Source: Triticum aestivum (taxonomy: Eukaryota > Streptophyta > Magnoliopsida > Poales > Poaceae). From it: DNA of 64,000 bases. The translations under genes were made by a program, and so were the position numbers. Within the stretch, counting starts at the first letter, position 1; the number at the start of each line of letters is the position of its first letter. Shown here piece after piece: positions 56,170 to 64,000 of the stretch. The notes below the pieces were generated by a model. It saw only the letters and a program-made list of their open reading frames with translations. It was not told the DNA's origin and did no database searches. The stretch lies in NCBI RefSeq assembly GCF_018294505.1, contig NC_057814.1, positions 39,601,239 to 39,665,238 on the forward strand. Reading direction: 5' to 3'.

Positions 56170-57357
56170 TGTCAGTGTGGAACGACACCTATGGGATCAC
56201 AAAAATCCCTACTACGGTTGTCGGGGCGCGGGGTTGCGAGAAGAGCAGGATTAGTAACCAGCACGAGGATCGTTTACCCAGGTTTGGGCCGCGAGGATGC
56301 GTAAAACCCTAGTCCTGCTTTGGTGGAAGTATTTCAGAGAGTTCTTGAGCTCTCGAACTAGCTGTGGTGAGTGACTGGTTCGAAAGAGCCGAATCCTTCT
56401 CCAGTATGCCATGGGCCTCCTTTTATAGTCGAAAGGGGCTGCCACAGTGGCACACAGGAGGTGGAAAGGCGCACAGTGCTATGAGCTTATCGCTCATATC
56501 ACAGGACAAGACGCATTTAATGCGTAGCTTAGGTGTCCCCTAGCTTTATCGGGGACGGGGGCGAGGCCCGTCCCGTCCGCCGCCGCTCCTCCACGCTTCG
56601 ACACGTGCCCTGGCCAGTGAGGCATGCGGTGCCATGTAGGCAGGCAGGCAGCTGAGGTGGCGCGGTGGTGGAACCTCCACGAAGATCTGCATGCCGCCAC
56701 GCAGGCGCTCGGCGAGTTGGCCCGGGAGCTGCATGTTGCCAGGCAGGTGCCTGCTCAGCTGATTGAGCTGGCAGCTGCATGCGAACGGCGGTGGAAACTT
56801 GGTTGGTACGGGCCTGGTGGTGGCCCTGCTGGCGTCCTTGGTGAGGGCCTTGCTGGGTGGCCCGACAAGGGTCTTGCCGTGGCGCGCTGTCGTCCCCGGC
56901 AAGGACCTTGCCGGGGGTCTGGTGGCCTTCCTCGGCAATTATCCTGTCGAGGATCGTCGTCTTCTAATCCTCATCTGATCTGGAGTGTTCCTTGTTTTCA
57001 TAAAGATCTGCATGCCACCATGGAGGTGCCTCCCGAGCCCTGGCCTAACGTGATGTTGGAGACCGTGGGCTCAAGGGTGGCTCGCTCTGTTGGTGTGGGG
57101 CGAGCTGCCCCGGCAAGGGTCTTGCCGGGGCTGCTAAGGCTGTCCCCGGCAAGGGTCTTGCCGGGGGAAACTGCTCCGCCCCTCCGCCCCTCTGCTTCTT
57201 TGTGGTCTTGGCCTTGGCGTTGCTCTGGTTATCTTGGGCTTCGGTCTTACCTTGGCTCACCTCCCCTGCTCTGCTTGGTGTGGCCGTGGGCGCGGCTCTG
57301 ACTGCCCGTGCATAGGTAAAGGGGTACAAAGATGCGCCCTTTGTTTGTACATCGACA
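56170..57357 (-). repeat. Gypsy-type LTR (1188 bp, 3' LTR of a minus-strand element)
   Basis: It runs TGTCAGTGTGG…ACATCGACA. On the minus strand it has a TATA box (GACTATAAAAGGAGG at about 56412-56426) followed by R/U5-like sequence with CTAGGGTTTTACGC. A purine-rich GCCCGGGGGCTCC directly precedes it on the minus strand (57358-57370), so it is the 3' LTR and the body of the element lies to the right. It contains three 23-bp palindromes in U3. Confidence 0.8.
56894..57166. repeat. Three 23-bp palindromes in the LTR U3
   Basis: CCCCGGCAAG-(G[AG][CT])-CTTGCCGGGG at 56894-56916, 57108-57130 and 57144-57166, plus a decayed one at about 56861. The inverted halves are perfect 10-mers. They are possible binding sites or cruciform formers in the promoter region. 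Confidence 0.85.
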
Positions 57358-57877
57358 GGAGCCCCCGGGCCTGGGCCACACATAAGCGCGACACGTTGTT
57401 GGGCCAGGCCCAAAGCGGTGCGCGGGCAGGCGGGGCGGTTTTTACCGCGGTAAAAAAATTCGCGCGCTGCGCTTCCCACGACCCGCGTGCGGCGTGGCGT
57501 AGCGTGGAGGGGTGCGCGTGACGTTAGCGGCATGCGTGGGGCGGTTCCTGCACGCATACATCATATCGCAGTAAATGGGCAGCTCGCGCCTTCCCCATGA
57601 AAGGAGGGAGGCCTGGAGACGCGGCTTATTTACTGCGTGGGGCCGGGTTGCGGTCTTCAAGGCGTCCACACCACACAATCACGGGGTGGGGAGAGGTCGC
57701 CTCACCCGTCCCCTCGATTCTGCACGTTTTCCATGCGTCCTTCATGCGCTTGGGGTGGCAAGCGGTGGAGGCGGAAAACCGGGTCGGCGCTGGTTGGGGC
57801 AGCGGGTCGGTCTCGATTCCCCTCGCCTCTGGTGGCTGGATTGGCCGAGCGGGGCGGCCGAGCCCCGACCCCGCCCC

Positions 57878-57886
57878 TTTATAAAG
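57878..57886 (+). promoter_or_regulatory. TATA box of the antisense ORF
   Basis: TTTATAAAG within CCCTTTATAAAGAGGGG lies about 80 bp before the ATG at 57965, with a CT-rich leader (CATCTATCTCCTCCTGCATC) between. Confidence 0.6.
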
Positions 57887-57964
57887 AGGGGGAAGGGGGG
57901 AATGGCAACCCGCACTCTTCTGTCATCTATCTCCTCCTGCATCCGCTTCTTCCTTTCACTCGCC

Positions 57965-58088
57965 ATGGAGAAAGGGAACCCTGGTCCTTCGTCGGTGGTG
58001 GCGAGGGTCGCCGCTCGACAGCGCGTCCCTCCCCCTCCTGAGCCCGCGGTGGTGGCACCGGCCGCGAGGGGAAGGGGGAGGGGGCGAG
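57965..58088 (+). pseudogene. Antisense ORF near the 3' LTR, truncated by insertion
   Basis: MEKGNPGPSSVVARVAARQR is followed by a Pro/Ala-rich stretch and RGRGRGRV, 41 codons in all, before the Copia LTR breaks the frame. It is transcribed opposite to its host element and has its own TATA box. Gypsy elements of the Tat lineage (for example Grande in maize) carry an antisense ORF between pol and the 3' LTR, so this is probably such an aORF. The basic RGR tract suggests nucleic-acid binding or nuclear location, which is inference only. The rest of the ORF should continue beyond the Copia element, outside the window. Confidence 0.55.
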
Positions 58089-59821
58089 TGTTGGGGAACG
58101 TAGTAATTTCAAAAAATTTCCTACGCACACGCAAGATCATGGTGATGCATAGCAACGAGAGTGGAGAGTGTACCCTCATAGACCAAAAGCGGAAGTGTTA
58201 GCACAACGCGGTTGATGTAGTCGTACGTCTTCACGATCCGACCGATCAAGTACCGAACGCACGACACCTCCGAGTTCAGCACACGTTCAGCCCGATGACG
58301 TCCCTCGAACTCCGATCCAGCCGAGTGTTGAGGGAGAGTTTCGTCAGCACGACGGCGTGGTGACGATGATGATGTTCTACCGACGCAGGGCTTCGCCTAA
58401 GCACCGCTACAGTAATATCGAGGTGGACTATGGTGGAGGGGGGCACCGCACACGGCTAAAAGATCAAACGATCAATTGTTGTGTCTCTAGGGTGCCCCCT
58501 GCCCCCGTATATAAAGGAGCAAGGGGGAGAGGTGCGGCCGGCCAGGAGGGGCGCGCCAGGAGGAGTCCTACTCCCACCGGGAGTAGGACTCCATCCCTTT
58601 TCCTTGTTGGACTAGGAGTGGAGGGGGAAAGAGGAGGGAGAGAGGAAGGAAAGGGAGGGAGGCACCGCCCCCCTCTCCTTGTCCTATTCGGACTAGGGAG
58701 GGAGGGGCGTGCGGCCCTGCCCTGGCCGCCTCTCCTCTCTTCCACTAAGGCCCACTATGGCCCATTAAGCCCCCGGGGGGTTCCGGTAACCTCCCGGTAC
58801 TCCGGTAAAATCCCCATTTCACCCGGAACACTTGATATCCAAACATAGGCTTCCAATGTATCAATCTTCATGTCTCGACCATTTCGAGACTCCTCGTCAT
58901 GTCCGTGATCACATCCGGGACTCCGAACAACCTTCGGTACATCAAAACATATAAACTCATAATATAACTGTCATCGAAACTTTAAGCGTGCGGACCCTAC
59001 GGGTTCGAGAACTATGTAGACATGACCGAGACACGTCTCCAGTCAATAACAAATAGCGGAACTTGGATGCTCATATTGGCTCCCACATATTCTACGAAGA
59101 TCTTTATCGGTCAGAGCGCATAACAACATACGTTGTTCCCTTTGTCATCGGTATGTTACTTGCCCGAGATTCGATCGTCGGTATCTCAATACCTAGTTCA
59201 ATCTCGTTACCGGCAAGTCTCTTTACTCGTTCCGTAATACATCATCCCGCAACTAACTCATTAGTTACAATGCTTGCAAGGCTTATAGTGATGTGCATTA
59301 CCGAGTGGGCCCAGAGATACCTCTCCGACAATCGGAGTGACAAATCCTAATCTCAAAATACGCCAACCCAACAAGTACCTTTGGAGACACCTGTAGAGCA
59401 CCTTTATAATCACCCAGTTACGTTGTGACGTTTGGTAGCACACAAAGTGTTCTTCTGGTAAACGGGAGTTGCATAATCTCATAGTCATAGGAACATGTAT
59501 AAGTCATGAAGAAAGCAATAGCAGAATACTAAACGATCGTGTGCTAAGCTAACGGAATGGGTCAAGTCAATCACATCATTCTCCTAATGATGTGATCCCG
59601 TTAATCAAATGACAACTCATGTCTATGGCTAGGAAACATAACCATCTTTGATCAACGAGCTAGTCAATTAGAGGCATACTAGTGACACTATGTTTGTCTA
59701 TGTATTCGCACATGTATTATGTTTCCGGTTAATACAATTCTAGCATGAATAATAAACATTTATCATGATATAAGGAAATAAATAATAACTTTATTATTGC
59801 CTCTAGGGCATATTTCCTTCA
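58089..59821 (-). repeat. 3' LTR of the second Copia element (1733 bp)
   Basis: On the plus strand it runs TGTTGGGGAACGTAG…TATTTCCTTCA. On the minus strand its CACTCTCC/GAGGGTA and GCGAAGCCCTGCG stretches match the LTR of the first element. It is similar in length to the 1745-bp 3' LTR of copy 1 and has the 60-bp block missing from copy 1's 5' LTR. Confidence 0.94.
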
Positions 59822-60179
59822 GTCTCCCACTTGCACTAAAGTCAATAATCTTGATCACATCGCCATGTGATTTAACATCAATAGTTCACATCACCATGTG
59901 ATTAGCACCCATAGTTCACATCGTCATGTGACCAACACCCAAAGGGTTTACTAGAGTCAATAATCTAGTTCACATCGCTATGTGATTAACACCCAAAGAG
60001 TACTAAGGTGTGATCATGTTTTGCTTGTGAGATAATTTTAGTCAACGGGTCTGTCAGGTTCAGATCCGTAAGTATTTTGCAAATTTCTATGTCTACAATG
60101 CTCTGCACGGAGCTACTCTAGCTAATTGCTCCCACTTTCAATATGTATCCAGATTGAGACTTAGAGTCATCTGGATTAG

Positions 60180-61320
60180 TGTCAAAATTTGCATCGACGT
60201 AACCCTTTACGACGAACCCTTTTTGTCACCTCCATAATCGAGAAACATATCCTTATTCCACTAAGGATAATTTTGACCACTGTCCAATGATCTACTCCAA
60301 GATCACTATTGTACTCACTTGCCAAAATCAGTGTAGGGTATACAATAGATCTGGTACACAACATGGCATACTTTATAGAACCTATGGCCAAGGCATAGGG
60401 AATGACTTTCATTCTCTTTCTATCTTCTGCCGTGGTCTGGCTTTGAGTCTTACTCAATTTCACACCTTGTAACACAGGCAAGAACTCTTTCTTTGACTAT
60501 TCCATTTTGAACTACTTCAAAATCTTGTCAAGGTATGTACTCATTGAAAAAACTTATCAAGCGTCTTCATCTATCTCTATAGATCTTGATGCTCAATATG
60601 TAAGCAGCTTCACCGAGGTCTTTCTTTGAAAAACTCCTTTCAAACACTCTTTTATGCTTTGCAGAATAATTCTACATTATTTCCGATCAACAATATGTCA
60701 TTCACATATACTTATCAGAAATGCTGCAGTGCTCCCACTCACTTTCTTGTAAATACAGGCTTCACCGCAAGTCTGTGTAAAACTATATACTTTGATCAAC
60801 TTAATAAAGCATATATTCCAACTCCGAGATGCTTACACTAGTCCATAGATGGATCGCTGGAGCTTGCATATTTTGTTAGCACCTTTAGGATTGACAAAAC
60901 CTTCTGGTTGCATCATATACAACTCTTCTTTAATAAATCCATTTAAGGATTGCAGTTTTTGTTATCCATTTTCCAGATTTCATAAAATGTGGCAATGGCT
61001 AACATGATTCGGACAGACTTAAGCATAGATACGAGTGAGAAACTCTCATCGTAGTCAACATCTTGAACTTTGTCGAAAATCTTTTGCGACAATTCTAGCT
61101 TTGTAGATAGTAACACTACTATCAGCGTCCGTCTTCCTCTTGAAGATCCATTTATTTTCTATGGCTTGCCGATCATCGGGCAAGTCAACCAAAGTCCATA
61201 CTTTGTTCTCATATATGGATCCCATCTCAGATTTCATGGCCTCAAACCATTTCGCGGAATCTGGGCTCATCATTGCTTCCTCATAGTTCGTAGGTTCGTC
61301 ATGGTCAAGTAACATGACAT
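60180..61320 (-). pseudogene. RT/RNase H remnant of the second Copia
   Basis: MLLDHDEPTNYEEAMMSPDS begins the frame 61315-61055, followed by KVWTLVDLPDDRQAIENKW and KARIVAKDFRQ, where the usual GFRQ is DFRQ. Later RT parts are split among frames. The catalytic box reads YVND in a shifted frame at about 60690-60716, as in copy 1. The piece KLSKTQSQTTAEDRKRMKV lies at 60481-60390. Confidence 0.85.
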
Positions 61321-61369
61321 CCAGAACAGGATTATCGTACTACTCTGGTGCGGATCTCACTCTGGTTTA

Positions 61370-62075
61370 CCTACGAGGTTTGGTAGTAACTTGATCTGAA
61401 GTTACATGATCATCATCATTAGCTTCCTCACTAATTGGTGTAGTAGTCACAGGAACAGATTTCTGTGATGAACTACTTCCCAATAAGGGAGTAGGTACAG
61501 TTACCTCATCAAGTTCTACTTTCCTCCCACTCACTTCTTTCGAGAGAAACTCCTTCTCTAGAAAGGATCCATTATAAGCAACGAATATCTTGCCTCCAGA
61601 TCTGTGATAGAAGGTGTACCCAACTATCTCCTTTGGGTATCCTATGAAGACACATTTCTCCGATTTGGGTTTGAGCTTATCAGGATGAATTTTTTCTCAC
61701 ATAAGCATCACAACCCCAAATTTTAAGAAACGACAACTTTTGGTTTCTTGCCAAACCAAAGTTCATAAGGTGTCATCTAAACGGATTTAGATGGTGCCCT
61801 ATTTAACGTGAATGCAGCTGTCTCTAATGCATAACCCCAAAACGATAGTGGTAAATCGGTAAGAGACATCATAGATTGCACCATATCTAATAAAGTACGG
61901 TTACGATGTTCGGACACACCATTACGCTGTGGTGTTCCAGGTGGCATGAGTTGCGAAACTATTCCACATTGTTTGAAATGAAGACCAAACTCGTAACTCG
62001 AATATTCTCCTCCATGATCAGATTGTAGAAACTTTATTTTCTTGTTACGATGATTTTTCACTTCACTATGAAATT
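61370..62075 (-). pseudogene. Integrase remnant of the second Copia
   Basis: The frame 62061-61777 has KKIKFLQSDHGGEY (second catalytic Asp; GGEY intact, unlike copy 1) and NGVSEHRNRTLLDMV (catalytic Glu). The first Asp and the zinc-binding N terminus are deleted. The C-terminal part (GYPKEIVGYTFYH-like) is frameshifted near 61690. Confidence 0.87.
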
Positions 62076-62775
62076 ATATGAACTTGCTTGCTGTTCTTCT
62101 TGAAGTTCCCCTTCTTCCCTTTGCCGTTTTTCTTGAAACTAGTGGTCTCGTCAACCATCAACACTTGATGTTTTTCTTGATTTCTACCTTCGTCGATTTC
62201 AGCATCACGAAGAGCTTGGGAATTGTTTCCATTATCCCTTGCATATTATAGTTCATCACGAAGTTCTACTAACTTGGTGATGGTGACTAGAGAATTATGC
62301 CAATCACTATCTTATCTGGAAGATTAACTCCCACTTGATTCAAGCGATTGTAGTACCTAGACAATCTGAGCACATGCTTACTGCTTGAGCTATTCTCCTC
62401 CATCTTTTAGCTATAGAACTTGTTGGAGACTTCATATCTCTCAACTGGGGTATTTGCTTGAAATATTAACTTCAACTCCTGGAACATCTCATATGGTCCA
62501 TGACGTTCAAAATGTTATTGAAGTCCCGATTCTAAGCCGTTAAGCATGGTGCAGTAAACTATCAAGTAGTCATCATATTGAGCTAGCCAAACGTTCATAA
62601 CCTCTGCATCTGCTCCTGCAATAGGTCTGTCACCTAGCGGTGCATCAAAGACGTAATTCTTCTGTGCAGCAATCAGGATAAACCTCAGATCACGGACCCA
62701 GTCCGCATCATTGCTACTATCATCTTTCAACTTAGTTCTCTCTAGGAACATACATAAAACATAGGGAAGCAACAA
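62076..62775 (-). pseudogene. Gag remnant of the second Copia
   Basis: The frame 62775-62515 contains MFLERTKLKDDSSNDADWV, LILIAAQKNYV-like and PLGDRPIAGADAEVMNVW. Downstream pieces end with a Lys/Gly-rich KKNGKGKKG stretch fused to integrase DNA at about 62070. The zinc knuckle is absent. Confidence 0.87.
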
Positions 62776-64000
62776 CGCGAGCTATTCATCTACAACATAG
62801 ATATGCTAATACTACCAGGACTAAGTTCATGATAAATTAAAGTTCAATTAATCATATTACTTAAGAACTCCCACTTAGATAGACATCCCTCTAATCCTCT
62901 AAGTGATCACGTGATCCAAATCAACTAAACCATGTCCGATCATCACGTGAGATGGAGTAGTTTCAATGGTGAACATCACAATGTTGATCATATCTACTAT
63001 ATGATTCACGCTCGACCTTTCGGTCTCAGTGTTCCGAGGCCATATCTGTTATATGCTAGGCTCGTCAAGTTTAACCTGAGTATTCCGTGTGTGCAACTGT
63101 TTTGCACCCGTTGTATTTGAACGTAAAGCCTATCACACCCGATCATCACGTGGTGTCTCAGCACAAAGAACTTTCGCAACGGTGCATACTCAGGGAGAAC
63201 ACTTATAACTTGATAATTTAGTGAGAGATCATCTTATAAAGCTACCGCCGAACTAAGCAAAATAAGATGTATAAAAGATAAACATCACATGCAATCAATA
63301 TAAGTGATATGATATGGCCATCATCACCTTGTGCTTGTGATCTCCATCTCCGAAGCACCGTCATGATCACCATCGTCACCGGCGCGACACCTTGATCTCC
63401 ATCGTAGCATCGTTGTCGTCTCGCCAATCTTATGCTTCTACGACTATCGCTACCGCTTAGTGATAAAGTAAAGCATTACAGGGCGATTGCATTGCATACA
63501 ATAAAGCGACAACCATATGGCTCCTGCCAGTTGCCGATAACTCGGTTACAAAACATGATCATCTCATACAATAAAATTTAGCATCATGTCTTGACCATAT
63601 CACATCACAACATGCCCTGCAAAAACAAGTTAGACGTCCTCTACTTTGTTGTTGCAAGTTTTACGTGGCTGCTACGGGCTTAGCAAGAACCGTTCTCACC
63701 TACGCATCAAAACCACAACGATAGTTTGTCAAGTTGGTGTTGTTTTAACCTTCGCAAGGACCGGGCATAGCCACACTCGGTTCAACTAAAGTTGGAGAAA
63801 CTGACACCCGCTAGCCACCTTTGGGCAAAGCACGTCGGAAGAACCAGTCTCGAGTAAGCGTACGTGTAATGTCGGTCTGGGCCGCTTCATCCAACAATAC
63901 CGCCGAACCAAAGTATGACATGCTGGTAAGCAGTATGACTTATATCGCCCACAACTCACTTGTGTTCTACTCGTGCATATAACATCAACGCATAATTAAA
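62776..64000 (-). other. Leader region of the second Copia
   Basis: Inverse match to 31860-33080; non-coding. The primer binding site and 5' LTR lie beyond the window end. Confidence 0.75.

Larger units (their letters stand above)
57358..58088 (-). mobile_element. Interior 3' end of the Gypsy-type element, cut by the second Copia
   Basis: It is a GC-rich internal region adjoining the 3' LTR. It contains a plus-strand promoter and ORF start (antisense to the element) and no gag-pol. It is interrupted at 58089 by the LTR of the minus-strand Copia element, whose far end is outside the window. Confidence 0.7.
58089..64000 (-). mobile_element. Second Copia element of the same family, 3' part
   Basis: The sequence is the inverse of 31849-38656. 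Its 3' LTR is at 58089-59821, followed to the right by the polypurine tract, RT, integrase, gag and leader. The 5' LTR is beyond the window edge. Coding parts are broken, and about 0.92 kb covering the zinc knuckle, protease and integrase N terminus is deleted near 62070. Confidence 0.93.

Noticed and set aside
57575..58201. A single 208-codon plus-strand ORF
   Set aside because: It fuses leader sequence, the antisense ORF and Copia LTR; the part after 58088 is LTR sequence and the part before 57965 is promoter and leader.
1..64000. tRNA genes, organelle DNA or bacterial operon signals
   Set aside because: No cloverleaf-like A/B box pair, plastid or mitochondrial genes, or Shine-Dalgarno-led gene clusters were seen by eye; a tRNAscan run would settle the tRNA point.

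Overview
This window is plant nuclear DNA, almost certainly from a Triticeae grass (wheat, Aegilops, barley or a relative; I cannot tell which). The grounds are a single-exon serine-rich protein gene and an ABCG14-type transporter exon with the high GC3 of grass genes, set in dense nested transposons of Triticeae style: CACTA elements with TATGCCGACGGC subterminal repeats, Copia elements whose LTRs run TGAAGGAAATATGC...TTCCCCAACA, a GGCCAACTCCAG Harbinger-like element, Stowaway-like remnants and a LINE. About 250 bases are an assembly gap. There are no bacterial-type features.

Layout. 1-7.3 kb is the most gene-like part: the 3' exon of an ABCG half-transporter, a weakly supported spliced gene on the minus strand, a LINE reverse-transcriptase remnant, and an intact serine-rich protein-like gene with a TATA box. 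7.3-12.6 kb is a complete 5.3-kb CACTA element (3-bp target duplication TCG) sitting 82 bp downstream of that gene's stop codon. 12.6-21.9 kb holds diverged duplicated segments, a T-rich/AAATGTT element, a MITE and a CACTA remnant that carries a 5S-rRNA-like block. At 22.36 kb there is a small intact gene for a 93-aa protein ending FDGIDCFETIVCH. 24.3-38.7 kb is one Copia insertion (5-bp target duplication CTTAT) whose 5' LTR was later split by a 5.8-kb LTR element lacking recognisable gag or pol. 38.7-47.4 kb has two decayed copies of the small gene, a Pack-MULE carrying an F-box fragment, and a Harbinger-like element with a nearly intact ORF. 47.6-48.5 kb is an HSP101/ClpB pseudogene. 48.5-56.2 kb is further duplicated sequence. 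56.2-58.1 kb is one end of a Gypsy-type LTR element with an antisense ORF that has its own TATA box. 58.1-64 kb is a second Copia element of the same family on the minus strand, running out of the window.

How the parts relate. Only two complete protein-coding genes are convincing (6763-7221 and 22360-22641), plus the ABCG 3' exon. Most of the non-transposon DNA from 13 to 56 kb is explained as repeated local duplication of a unit made of a segment 'B', a segment 'D' and the 93-aa gene with its downstream flank; the copies then decayed and collected insertions. Because the copies act as empty-site controls, the Copia, Pack-MULE and Harbinger insertions can be delimited to the base from this window alone.
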